Positions 10,391 through 19,390 of a stretch of 64,000 nucleotides of DNA are shown here, piece after piece. The notes beneath the pieces were generated by a model, which ran no database searches, was not told where the DNA came from, and saw only the letters and a program-made list of their open reading frames with translations. Positions within the stretch are counted from its first letter, which is position 1, and each line of letters begins with the position of its first letter. Both the position numbers and the translations under genes were made by a program. Source of the stretch: Cytobacillus purgationiresistens (lineage in GTDB: Bacteria; Bacillota; Bacilli; Bacillales; Cytobacillaceae); contig NZ_JAUSUB010000022.1 in NCBI RefSeq assembly GCF_030813235.1, forward strand, positions 28,964 to 92,963. Direction: 5' to 3'.

Positions 10391-10409
10391 TGTTTTGTAA
10401 TAACAAACA
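10391..10409. promoter_or_regulatory. Palindromic operator of the glycolate oxidase operon
   Basis: TGTTTTGTAATAACAAACA is a near-perfect palindrome (16 of 19 positions symmetric) in the 58-bp gap between the GntR regulator and the E subunit. Its near-copy lies upstream of malate synthase at 6130-6148. The TTGT-N4-ACAA core is of the type bound by FadR-subfamily GntR dimers. Binding by the neighbouring regulator is inferred, not shown. Confidence 0.65.
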
Positions 10410-10432
10410 CCGTTTCTATTTTGTCGCAAAAA

Positions 10433-11125
10433 TTAATACTGCTGAAAAATCCTCTTTTGTAACAGTTCTTCAACAAAACTTAAATGCTCAATCATTAAGT
10501 TATGGGCTTGGTTGGCATCCTTTTCCTCTATTGCTCGGAAAATTGTAAAATGCTGCTCGTTAATGGTTTGAACAATTGCTGGCTGAGATTGAATGAATTG
10601 ATGGAAATCAACCATCGACTTCTTCAATGTTGTGGAGATGAATTCAATAAAATGAATCATGATTGTGTTACCAGCTGCTTCTGCAATAGCCAAATGGAAT
10701 AAATAATCCGATTCCCATCCTTCTGCTGTTGGATTAGTAAGCAGATGATTCATTTTTTCGACGTTTAGCTCTGTTCGGTTAAGCGCTGCCATTTCAGCCA
10801 GGCCCGCTTCCACCATTTTTCTCGCTTGAAAAAGCTCTTGAATATCCTTAATTCCAGGCAAAAGATGACTCCTTGTAAACAGCTTGGAAGAATCAAAGCC
10901 AAGTATATAAGTTCCTTCCCCTTGCTTTACATGAACAAGCCCTTTACCTTGTAATGCAGCCATTGCATCTCTGACTGCCGATCGGCCTACACCGAAAGCT
11001 TCACAAAGTTCCCGTACAGAAGGCAGCTTTTCTCCCGCTGCGAATGAACCTTCTTCAATCATGTTCTCGATTTTCTCTGCGACAATCTCAGAGATTTTTC
11101 TTGTTGAAATCTTTTCTGCCTTCAA
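10433..11125 (-). CDS. FadR-subfamily GntR regulator of glycolate use
   Basis: About 230 residues: N-terminal GntR winged helix (EKLPSVRELCEAFGVGRSAV near residue 32 from the chosen start) and a C-terminal all-helical FCD ligand domain (LFHLAIAEAAGNTIM region, then the His-containing NLMIEHLSFVEE helix). FCD domains bind 2-hydroxy acids or fatty acids through metal-coordinating residues. I chose the TTG start because GGAAGGTGG lies 7-8 bases upstream; an upstream in-frame start at 11155 has no such site. It is the gene just before the glycolate oxidase operon, as GlcC/LldR-type regulators usually are. Glycolate as effector is inference. Confidence 0.85.
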   Translation of the reverse strand: MKAEKISTRKISEIVAEKIENMIEEGSFAAGEKLPSVRELCEAFGVGRSAVRDAMAALQGKGLVHVKQGEGTYILGFDSSKLFTRSHLLPGIKDIQELFQARKMVEAGLAEMAALNRTELNVEKMNHLLTNPTAEGWESDYLFHLAIAEAAGNTIMIHFIEFISTTLKKSMVDFHQFIQSQPAIVQTINEQHFTIFRAIEEKDANQAHNLMIEHLSFVEELLQKRIFQQY

Positions 11126-11307
11126 GAAGTAACCACCTTCCTTTTCAGACATCACATATCTGATAAGTTAATATTATTTAAACATTCCGAAAACAAAATT
11201 GCAATGATTATTTAGAATTAACTGAATGTTTTGGTTGGGTTGTATTTATTTTTAGATTTTGGGGAGGGATGTAGTTTATTATATGAGGAAAAAAGGGTAG
11301 TGATAAG

Positions 11308-12099
11308 ATGTTTTTGAAAGATTTCAGAATAAGCTTACGTATGAGACAGACAGAAGCATTACTGCGGAGAATTCGAGAAGAACACCCATTACATACAACT
11401 ATTTTAGAAGACTTGAGAAAATTATCTGCTGGTTATAATGGGGAGAAAAACACCCAATATTATTTAGATTTTTTCGAAGAACCTCTCATTTACCATAATA
11501 TTCAGTTGGAAGAAATTCACTCATTTTTTCAAATTGATTTTCGCCTGATTCACCCTCGCTTTGTCTTTATTTTTGAATGTAAAAATATCTTTGGTGAGCT
11601 CCAGTTCGATTCCACATTTAATCAAATGATTCGAACAACGAATGAAAAGTCAGAAGCTTTGCTGATCGTATTTCTCAAGGTGTCATTAAAGGCGATTATA
11701 AAACTAAACAACAAGTCATCCATATTACTCGTATCCTAGAAAGGTGGGAAACTTTATGTAAACACCATCAAAAAGAAATTGGGAATCAAAAAGAAATGAG
11801 AAAAATTAAATAGTTGCTGTTAACATTGTAAAGACAATGCCAATGTTTTGATGAAATACGGAATCTCTGAGGGTGAGCTAATAAGAGGAATTAAATGTCC
11901 CAAATGTGATTGATTTGCGATGAAGAGAGAGCGGTTAGGATGGCATTGCCCACATTGCGGCTTGACTGATTGTATCAGTCACGAAAGCGCACTCGTGGAC
12001 TACTTCTTACTAATTAAACCAACGATCATCACAAAGGAGTTCAGGAAATTCACTTATCGACGTTTAGCGCCTCAAAACTACTCTCTAGAATGGAAATAA
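11308..12099 (+). pseudogene. Degenerate NERD-domain protein with C-terminal zinc ribbon
   Basis: The first open stretch (11308-11739) reads as a nuclease-related NERD domain: TEALLRRIREEHP, then HNIQLEEIHSFFQIDFRLI and FVFIFECKNIFGEL. About residue 118 the reading frame is lost; the homologous sequence continues in another frame as ADRISQGVIKGDYKTKQQV and stops at a TAG near 11811. Zinc-ribbon-like remains (GIKCPKCD, then WHCPHCGLTD) and a DYFLLI helix follow in further frames with in-frame stops, ending near 12099. At least two frameshifts and stops are needed, so this is a decayed gene rather than one sequencing error. Confidence 0.75.
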
Positions 12100-12351
12100 A
12101 GAATCACGAAAAAATTATGGTAATGAATTAGTAATGAAAATGATGATAAAAGATAACATCTGGAGTTAGATTTAGTGGTTTTGTTTGACTTTTTTCTAAT
12201 TCTACCGTGCTTTTGTGCTGAAATTGATTTTATTTATATTTGAGACTATTTTTGATGTGGATATTAGTGGGTTTTACTGTTTTATTAGTCACCTGAAGCT
12301 TCTTTTTAGTCACTCTCTTTATTTTAAGCGCTCACTATACAACCAAAAAAC

Positions 12352-12374
12352 GCCCGCGCTCTTCCAAAGCGGGC
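12352..12374. terminator. GC-rich hairpin between NERD pseudogene and endopeptidase
   Basis: GCCCGC/GCGGGC with an 11-base loop, flanked by A6 on one side and ATTTTCC on the other, so it could stop transcription in either direction. The rest of 12100-12420 shows no gene. Confidence 0.5.
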
Positions 12375-12420
12375 ATTTTCCAAGTTTACGCAGCACACAA
12401 AGGTGGTATATAAAAACAAA

Positions 12421-12445
12421 CAGCCCGACCAAATTGGCCAGGCTG
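12421..12445 (-). terminator. Terminator of the NlpC/P60 endopeptidase gene
   Basis: CAGCC-TGGCC pairs with GG(T)C(G)-GGCTG around AATTT, followed on the minus strand by TTTGTTTTTAT. It lies 18 bp after the endopeptidase stop. Confidence 0.7.
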
Positions 12446-12462
12446 CATTTAGAAATCTATGA

Positions 12463-13716
12463 TTATCTGATACGGTTTACACGGCCATTGAATGTATCTG
12501 CCCAGTATCCGCTAGACATGTTAGCAATAGCAACACCTGAATTACTTTGTGATCCAATGAATCGTCCGCCACCGATGTAGATACCAACGTGTCCATCTTT
12601 TTTGTAAGTGTCAAAGAATACTAGATCACCAGGTTGCATTTGGCTTGCAGGGACTGGAGTTCCTTGGTTCTTTAATGCATCAGTAGACGCACCTACGCTG
12701 TATCCTCCTTGAGCAAATGCCCAGTGAACAAATCCAGAGCAATCGAAGCGTCCAGCTGCTACGTCTGCTGCTGTTCTTCCGCCACCGAATACATAAACAG
12801 AGTTGCCAATGAATCTATTTCCAGCGCTGATGACTGAGCTCATGCCGCCGCTGCCTTTAGATACTACAGGCGCTGCTGTTGATTGTTTGCTGCTGCTGCT
12901 GCCGCCTGTAGATTTAACTGAAGTTGGTGCAGAGCTTGCATTAGAAGATGTAGCAACAGTTGCTACTGCTGTTTGAGCTGCCATACTTCTTTCAATTTCA
13001 GCTTGCATTGCAGCAAGGTCGCTGTCTTTTGTTTGAAGCTTAGATTTTTTATCAGCTGCAACCGTCTCTTTATCTTTTAATTCTTGTTTAAGCTTATCGT
13101 TTTGTTTCTTTTGATCTTGCATTTGAGCACGCATGCCCTCAAGATCTGTCATTTTAGTATTAAGACCAGCTAGCTCAGTATCAACTGTGCTTTTCTTTTC
13201 TTCTACTTCTTTTTTGTCAGCATCATGCTGTAATAATAGATCTTGGTCAGCTTCGACGATCTTTGTAATTGCACCTACACGGTCAATGAAATCACTGAAG
13301 CTTGTGGCGCCAAGTAATACATCAATGTAGCCAACGTTTGTGCCGCCGCTCTCTTGGAATGCAAGTGCGCGTTCTTTTAATACAACCGCACGCTTATCAA
13401 TACGCTCTTGAATTACTGCGATTTCTGCTTCAAGCTTCTTGATTTTTTCTTTTGTGTCTTTAATGCTATTTTCAGTTTCAGCAATTATTTTGTCATTATC
13501 GATCATTGCTTGGTCAACTTTTTTAATTTGATCTTCAAGTTTACCTAATTCAGCTAAGACTGTTGCTAGTTCTTTTTCTGCTTTTGATAGATTTGATTGG
13601 ATGTCAGAGCGTTCCTTTTTAATATTATCAATAGATTCTGCACTTACTGATGGTAGTGCGAAAGCTCCTAGGCCTAGCATAATCGTTGTGTTTAAAGCTA
13701 CTATTTTCTTCTTCAC
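12463..13716 (-). CDS. Secreted NlpC/P60 DL-endopeptidase with coiled coil (CwlO/PcsB-like)
   Basis: 417 residues. A signal peptide (hydrophobic stretch to about residue 27, ending SVSA) is followed by a long coiled coil (about 30-245), a Ser/Thr/Ala-rich linker, and a C-terminal NlpC/P60 domain (about 300-417). The catalytic Cys is in DCSGFVHWAFAQGG and the His in GHVGIYIGGGRF. Such enzymes cut the D-Glu-(gamma)-diamino acid bond in peptidoglycan for cell elongation; the coiled coil resembles that by which FtsEX activates CwlO/PcsB. The start is GTG, with AGGGG seven bases upstream; a nearby ATG is in another frame. Clear orthology to B. subtilis cwlO cannot be settled by eye. Confidence 0.88.
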   Translation of the reverse strand: MKKKIVALNTTIMLGLGAFALPSVSAESIDNIKKERSDIQSNLSKAEKELATVLAELGKLEDQIKKVDQAMIDNDKIIAETENSIKDTKEKIKKLEAEIAVIQERIDKRAVVLKERALAFQESGGTNVGYIDVLLGATSFSDFIDRVGAITKIVEADQDLLLQHDADKKEVEEKKSTVDTELAGLNTKMTDLEGMRAQMQDQKKQNDKLKQELKDKETVAADKKSKLQTKDSDLAAMQAEIERSMAAQTAVATVATSSNASSAPTSVKSTGGSSSSKQSTAAPVVSKGSGGMSSVISAGNRFIGNSVYVFGGGRTAADVAAGRFDCSGFVHWAFAQGGYSVGASTDALKNQGTPVPASQMQPGDLVFFDTYKKDGHVGIYIGGGRFIGSQSNSGVAIANMSSGYWADTFNGRVNRIR

Positions 13717-13992
13717 TCATTTTCCCCTGCTTTCTCTCTAATTATTTCTTTTTTCGACACATATGTATGTTAAGTAAGTTTCGTTATGTTTTAAAGTTCT
13801 ATGTATTTACTAAAAATGTGACAAATTAAACGGTATAATAGTCTTTACAAATTGGATTATAACATCACTATTTGACAATTAGGTAATAGCAACATTACAA
13901 ATATATTACTAAACCGACACAAAACATCATTTTTTTCATTATTATGAATATTCACACATACTTTTATCCTATTTTTTTTCATAAAAAAGCAG

Positions 13993-14023
13993 AAATAAGA
14001 AGCTAGTTTCTAGCTTCTTATTT
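13993..14023. terminator. Terminator overlapping the helicase stop codon
   Basis: A perfect 14-bp inverted repeat (AAATAAGAAGCTAG / CTAGCTTCTTATTT, loop TTT) contains the TAG stop of the SNF2 helicase in its arm. Minus-strand readout continues CTGCTTTTTTATG, giving the T-run. Confidence 0.8.
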
Positions 14024-17000
14024 CTAAAATATCCTTTATATCCTGCTCCGAAAGCGCGGCAGTTGATTGACGATCTACATCAATAATTTCCTCTATTAAA
14101 GCTCGCTTCTTATCTTGTAGCTCATCAATCTTTTCCTCTATTGTTCCTCCGGATAATAATTTTATAACCTGAACATCATTCTTCTGGCCCATACGATAGG
14201 CACGATCAGCTGCCTGCTCTTCCACTGCTGGGTTCCACCAAAGATCATAAAGGATAACCGTATCTGCACCAGTTAGATTTAATCCTGTGCCTCCAGCTTT
14301 CAATGAGATAAGAAAAACATCATTTTCACCAGAATTAAATCTATTACACATTTCTACCCGTTCATGTGCAGGTGTTTGTCCATCAAGGTAAAAGAATGAC
14401 CTACCTTCATTTGCAAGTTCTTTCCCTATCAAATCCAGCATCTTTGTAAACTGGGAAAAAACAAGGACTCTCCTGCCTGAAAGCTTAGATTCTCGAAGAA
14501 TCTTCAGCAGCTCTTCAAACTTGGCAGAACTGCCTTTATAGCCATCTACAAATAGTGCTGGATGACAGCAGATTTGCCTTAACCTAGTTAAGCCCGCTAA
14601 AATTCTAATGCGGTTTTTCTTTAACGTCTGTTTATTTAAATGTTTAAGCGTATCATGACGCAACTTAGCTAAGTAGGCCGCATATAGTTTTTTTTGCTCT
14701 GGCAGTAAATTGACTAACTCAATCGACTCTATTTTTTTAGGGAATTCTGAGAGGACATCCGCTTTCATCCTTCTTAACATGAATGGCCGAACGATACGGG
14801 AAATTTTTTGCCTGCTTAATTGACTAAATTCTTTTAACCCTAAGAATAGCTCTGGAAACACCACATGGAAAATCGACCATAATTCTTCCTGTGAATTTTC
14901 TATTGGTGTCCCAGTCAATGCAAAGCGGGTTCCAGCTTTAAGTTTCTTTACAGCTTTAGCTGTTTCTGTTATAGGGTTTTTAAAACTTTGTGCTTCATCA
15001 AATATAATGGTATGAAAGGTTTGTCTCTCATACCATTTAATGTCCTTACGAAGCAATGGATAGGATGTAATCATTACATCAACATTTTTCACTTCCTGTT
15101 GAAGCAGGCTCCGCTGGTCCTTCCTTCCATCCATGATGACTGCTTGGATATCAGGTGCAAATTGTAGAAATTCACTTATCCAGTTATAGGTTACCGAAGA
15201 GGGACATACAATGAGCGCAGGCTGCTTGCTTTCACGAATCTCATTAACCTCAGATAAAATAAATGCGATTGCCTGCAATGTTTTCCCAAGTCCCATATCA
15301 TCTGCAAGAACGCCGCCAAAACGATGATGAGCAATCATTTTCATCCAATTGAACCCTTCTTTTTGATAATTTCTGAGCGTATGTTCTAATTCATTGGGTA
15401 AAGGGAATAACTGTTTTCCTGGGTGATAAAGCGCTTGTAAAAACTCTCTAAAAGAACTTTCAAATTCCAAGACTGATTCACTTGCTTGATTTAGCTGCTG
15501 GATGCCTCGAATTAACGGTACGTCCATCCATGCAGATAAATCCTCTTGCTGAATTGGTGCGGCCTCAAGAAAGCGTTGAATTTCTGCAAATTCTCTAGCT
15601 TCAAGTGAAAAAAGTGTGCCATTTCGCAAGCGATAATATCTTCGTTTTTCATCAAGTGCCACCAGGACATCTCGGATTTCCTGCTCTGGAATTCCTGCAA
15701 TATTAAACTTAAATTCTAACCAGTTTGTTCGTTCTTTTTTGATTCTCACGCTAATTTTCGGCTTCGGATTCTCTTTGAAAATCCGATTTCTAATTGCTGT
15801 AGTCGCATAAACCTGAACTAATTTTTGCAATTTGGGAAGGATATGATATAAAAATTGATATTCCAACTCTTCATTGTGAAGAAAATATCCTTCATCCGTT
15901 TTTGTAAAAGATCCCTCTTCCATCAGCTCTAAAATTGCCGCCTCTTTTTCAAGGTCCCTAAAGACCATCACTTTAGAATGACCTTCGTTTTCTTTAGCCG
16001 GATTCATCACATGATTACCATAATGAAACTCCAGACTCGCTAATAAGCGATGACTTAGTCTATCTAAATAGAACTTCGCTTTAAGCGGGGACTTAACAAA
16101 CTGAACTGAGATCTCTTTCGAAATATGTACTTCGCCAAGCTGTCTTAAGCCCGGTACAACCTTCTCAAGAAAAAAACCGATTTGCTCGCTAGGTATAGGA
16201 ATCTCTTCTGCTCCCATTTTCTCAACCATCCGTTTTAATTCCTTCAACCGGTTATAGTCGTTCTCAACAAGCTCATATAGCTCCCCTTCTATGAAAACAA
16301 GCTGATATTTTTCTAGAAGAATGAGTGTCTGCATGCCTCTTATCTTAAAATTAAAACCATCAGCTGAATCTTTTTCAAATAAAAAAGTAATTGGCAACTG
16401 GCTCTTTTTTACTTTTAACCGACCAAATTGTTTTGCTTCATACTGGAATTCCACATTCTCTATTGATTCCAATAATGGATATATCCGATTCCAGGAAGTT
16501 GGCAGGACCAACAAACTGTCCTCTGTACGATCGATTACTTTTTCTTCGGTCCTCTCATCATTGATCATCTCATATAGAGATTGCATCAATTGATCAGTAT
16601 TTTTTCGGAAACAATGCCGCTTAGAATCATATATAAAATCATTGGACAATCTAAAGGGCTGATTATGATGAATGGCCTGGAGAAATGATCGAATATCTTT
16701 TACACGATGAACGCCGACATTCATTTTCAAACTAAACAAATGATCTTCTACTGAGTTCGGTCGTAATTCACAAGTGACATTAGCCTCAAGGATTTTTCTA
16801 TTTTCAAAATGATGCTGTTCGAATGAGGACCTCTTCTCTTTTTCTGAAAAGATGGAGATAATCTCACCTGTAATACCGGTTTGGTCCGCTGGATGCTGTC
16901 CTGTCGGGCGTTCATTCCCTTTCCGCTGATTCTTCAGAATAGTGATCAAAACGGCTGCTACATGCTGGCAATCCTTCTGAAACGATGCCAAGGTTGGGCA

Positions 17001-17204
17001 GCTGCAGGATGACTCAAAATCACCCGTTCCATCCTCCTTTATTAAGACACTAAAATCCTCTGACCCGGTAACCACTGCTTCACATTTATCTGATTCAAAT
17101 GCTTGAAAAATAACTTTTTTAGAACGATAAAAAGCTTCTCCTCTTTTGTAGGAGACAGCCCCGCAACGTTCCATTATTATGTTCTGGCTTAAATGGATGT
17201 TCAA
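14010..17204 (-). CDS. SWIM-domain SNF2-family helicase
   Basis: 1064 residues. A SWIM zinc finger (C-x-C...C-x-H: SCSCPTLASFQKDCQHVA) lies near residues 65-85. A middle bacterial SNF2-associated region precedes the two helicase lobes: Walker A in DDMGLGKTLQAIAF near 640, DEAQ box in IIFDEAQSFKN, GTPIENS, and C-terminal motifs VFSQFTKM, SLKAGGTGLNLTGAD and DLWWNPAVEEQAADRAYRMGQ. These are ATP-driven double-strand DNA translocases; bacterial members are linked to transcription or repair, with no defined role here. The start is a TTG with GGGAGGGAG nine bases upstream. It appears to be a single-gene transcript with its own terminator. Confidence 0.9.
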   Translation of the reverse strand: MNIHLSQNIIMERCGAVSYKRGEAFYRSKKVIFQAFESDKCEAVVTGSEDFSVLIKEDGTGDFESSCSCPTLASFQKDCQHVAAVLITILKNQRKGNERPTGQHPADQTGITGEIISIFSEKEKRSSFEQHHFENRKILEANVTCELRPNSVEDHLFSLKMNVGVHRVKDIRSFLQAIHHNQPFRLSNDFIYDSKRHCFRKNTDQLMQSLYEMINDERTEEKVIDRTEDSLLVLPTSWNRIYPLLESIENVEFQYEAKQFGRLKVKKSQLPITFLFEKDSADGFNFKIRGMQTLILLEKYQLVFIEGELYELVENDYNRLKELKRMVEKMGAEEIPIPSEQIGFFLEKVVPGLRQLGEVHISKEISVQFVKSPLKAKFYLDRLSHRLLASLEFHYGNHVMNPAKENEGHSKVMVFRDLEKEAAILELMEEGSFTKTDEGYFLHNEELEYQFLYHILPKLQKLVQVYATTAIRNRIFKENPKPKISVRIKKERTNWLEFKFNIAGIPEQEIRDVLVALDEKRRYYRLRNGTLFSLEAREFAEIQRFLEAAPIQQEDLSAWMDVPLIRGIQQLNQASESVLEFESSFREFLQALYHPGKQLFPLPNELEHTLRNYQKEGFNWMKMIAHHRFGGVLADDMGLGKTLQAIAFILSEVNEIRESKQPALIVCPSSVTYNWISEFLQFAPDIQAVIMDGRKDQRSLLQQEVKNVDVMITSYPLLRKDIKWYERQTFHTIIFDEAQSFKNPITETAKAVKKLKAGTRFALTGTPIENSQEELWSIFHVVFPELFLGLKEFSQLSRQKISRIVRPFMLRRMKADVLSEFPKKIESIELVNLLPEQKKLYAAYLAKLRHDTLKHLNKQTLKKNRIRILAGLTRLRQICCHPALFVDGYKGSSAKFEELLKILRESKLSGRRVLVFSQFTKMLDLIGKELANEGRSFFYLDGQTPAHERVEMCNRFNSGENDVFLISLKAGGTGLNLTGADTVILYDLWWNPAVEEQAADRAYRMGQKNDVQVIKLLSGGTIEEKIDELQDKKRALIEEIIDVDRQSTAALSEQDIKDILEIRS

Positions 17205-17295
17205 ATGAAATGACTCCCTCCCACTGAATAAATCTGCTCAGCAAGATTGTTTTGCTTTAATTATATCATTATTGCCTTACACAAACTCAAAATAA

Positions 17296-17697
17296 TCAAC
17301 CAGACTGATTTTCGCGATTTCGCAAGATCATTCCGTTTGACTTTGCCATTCCTACCTTTTCATAAAAGGACTGCAACTCCGCATCACACATGAGATCAAT
17401 CATGTAAATACCATCAAGTTCTTTCATCATCCTATGTAAAAGCTCTTTGCCAATTCCCTGCTGCTTATATTCAGGCAGTACTTCCAATAAAGGAATGTAG
17501 GCAGATAGGATACCATCGCTGATTGCCGTAATAAAACCAACCACTTGATCCTCCTCCTCATTCACCGCAACGATAGCTTTATAGCTCCTTTTCAACAGCT
17601 TTAAATGTGTAGCACAATTGGGAGGGTTGGGCCAGTCGACAAAAAATCCATTTAACATCTGTTCTGTCAAACCTTCAGTACTATGCATGTATTTCAT
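17296..17697 (-). CDS. GNAT-family N-acetyltransferase
   Basis: 133 residues, a compact GNAT domain. The acetyl-CoA binding loop is LPEYKQQGIGKELLHRMM (R/Q-x-x-G-x-G/A pattern) near residue 75. AAAGGAGTGA lies just upstream of the ATG. The substrate is unknown. It lies alone between the helicase and a scar of broken genes. Confidence 0.82.
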   Translation of the reverse strand: MKYMHSTEGLTEQMLNGFFVDWPNPPNCATHLKLLKRSYKAIVAVNEEEDQVVGFITAISDGILSAYIPLLEVLPEYKQQGIGKELLHRMMKELDGIYMIDLMCDAELQSFYEKVGMAKSNGMILRNRENQSG

Positions 17698-17767
17698 TTG
17701 ATATCACTCCTTTGGTCTACAAGATTATTTCAATATTAATAGAAGTAATCCCTTCTAAAAAAATTCA

Positions 17768-17939
17768 CTAGCTACTGCTGCGGATGAACAATCTCATATT
17801 ATATAGTAGAAACTCGTCATGAATATACGCGGTCCATTTATATAACCAAAAGGCAGCAATGCTAAGAACCGTATAAATAACAGTAGGACCAAGCATTGAG
17901 GACATATGGTACCAAGAATCACTGCGGGCAATAATATAA
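17768..17939 (-). pseudogene. 3' remnant of a membrane protein gene
   Basis: On the minus strand an open frame enters from about 17939 and ends at TAG (17768-17770). It reads YIIARSDSWYHMSSM, then a hydrophobic helix VIYTVLSIAAFWLYKW and a short tail. It has no start and abuts phage-like sequence on the other strand, so it looks like the C-terminal end of a gene cut by a rearrangement. The family is not recognised. Confidence 0.4.
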
Positions 17940-17942
17940 CCC

Positions 17943-18698
17943 TTCAAGAGCTGGAGCCTATACAGAATGGGTAAATATCCTTACCGCTGGCGATGAGCCA
18001 ATACAGAGGAAAATGGACTTTGGTCCCATGCTGAATGAAATAGCACCATTGCTACATATCGGCGCTCATATTATAGGTATAAGCGGTTCCACCTTATATC
18101 AACACTCATGAGCATATAGTTAACGGATCATTCGCTAATCCAGGTCTTGCCGCTGTTTTGCAAGGTTCCACTGGTAATATGTATATTGATGGGGCGTATT
18201 TCTCAGGGGGAGCCGACTATGCGGAAATGTTTGAAACCACTAATGGCAACCCGATTGAACCAGGACTGTTAGTTACGGATGATAAAGTAAAACCAGCTAA
18301 TTCCGAGGGTGACTATATTCGTCATTGCTACCCCATCAATGACTACGGACTCAGCTGAACTGGATTGGAATCAAAAATTCAAAACGGATAAATGGGGCAG
18401 AATCCAATATCAAAAAATGAGTATCAACCGTAATGACAATAAACTTTCTTCTATTATGACAGATACCCCTATTCTCAATACTGACTTTGAACTGTCGCAA
18501 AATTACATTCCTCAAAGGAATAGACCAGAATGGGTGACCGTTGGTGATGTAGGGAAATTGCTTGTCAGTGATGATGGCCCATGTAAAGTAAACATATACT
18601 GCATGCCGAAGGACGAAGGAGTTACAACTGCCTCGGATATCGGCTATCTTGTGATTAACCGTTTAGACTGCGATCAGATTTTGATTATGATGAAATAA
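17943..18698 (+). pseudogene. Remnant of a phage tail protein with Peptidase_G2 autoproteolytic domain
   Basis: Open from about 18105 in one frame (QGSTGNMYIDGAYFSGGADY, then AEMFETTNGNPIEPGLLV) and continued after a frameshift near 18325 in another (IATPSMTTDSAELDWNQKFK ... DVGKLLVSDDGPCKVN) to a TAA at 18698. This order matches the intramolecular Peptidase_G2 domain found at the C-terminus of Bacillus phage tail/pectate-lyase-like proteins (YobO/YomR type). The 17943-18105 part is also open but interrupted by a stop. No other phage genes are near, so it is a solitary prophage relic. Confidence 0.65.
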
Positions 18699-18739
18699 AA
18701 CAAAGGGTCCAACAACAATGTGGGACCCACAATTTGTTT
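18698..18739. terminator. Bidirectional terminator between phage relic and DUF5071 gene
   Basis: AAACAAAGGGTCC pairs with GGACCC-ACAA-TTTGTTT (two nested stems). Both flanks are A/T rich. Confidence 0.55.
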
Positions 18740-18805
18740 CTATATATAAAATCATTTCTATGTTGAGCGTACCTCATCTATTTGAGTCCTGACTTTCCTT
18801 TTTAA

Positions 18806-19276
18806 CTACTGCTCAGCTAATGTAATCATCATTTTATATTGCTGAGCATCGTTAAAATCCTCTTCCGTTATTCCTAAGCTTTCGCAAGCATATTGCAAAT
18901 GCTCCAGCCAGTCATTATCTTTTTGCTTGATAGCTTTAGAGCATTCATTTTCAATAAATGGCGTTGACATTCTTTTACCTATTTCTCTGAAAATCTCTAG
19001 AGCTTCCAATGACCCAGGCCAATTCCTATCCATTATCTGTCCAGCAAGCAATGGCAGTGCTCCTCTATTTCTTGGATAACCCATTTTTCTTAAAATATAA
19101 ATTGCATTTCCCCAAGTTTCCTTTCCGAATTTTGGTATTAATAGATCCACTTTATCGGGATGAACTTGTGAGAGAACTTCCATTGATTCTCTTTGTATGT
19201 CTTTTGGTAAATTCCAATTAAGATTATCAACATAGTGAATAATCTCTTCATCTTCCAAAATCACATATTCGTTCAT
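18806..19276 (-). CDS. DUF5071-family protein
   Basis: 156 residues, soluble and acidic, with helical-repeat character: LPKDIQRESMEVLSQV, WGNAIYILRKMGYP, NRGALPLLAGQIMDRNWPGS and EIGKRMSTPFIENE are typical of DUF5071, an alpha-solenoid-like family of unknown function often found near toxin or immunity genes. There is no toxin-like neighbour here. Function is unknown. Confidence 0.7.
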   Translation of the reverse strand: MNEYVILEDEEIIHYVDNLNWNLPKDIQRESMEVLSQVHPDKVDLLIPKFGKETWGNAIYILRKMGYPRNRGALPLLAGQIMDRNWPGSLEALEIFREIGKRMSTPFIENECSKAIKQKDNDWLEHLQYACESLGITEEDFNDAQQYKMMITLAEQ

Positions 19277-19390
19277 AGAGACTCCCCTGAGTTGGACGAA
19301 ATTGGAATACTTTAGTACTTTCGTTTATCTGCGAGATTTTTTCTCTTTTCTTCCCCTTTGAAGAGTCTAGAAGTTAAGTACCTATTCATT

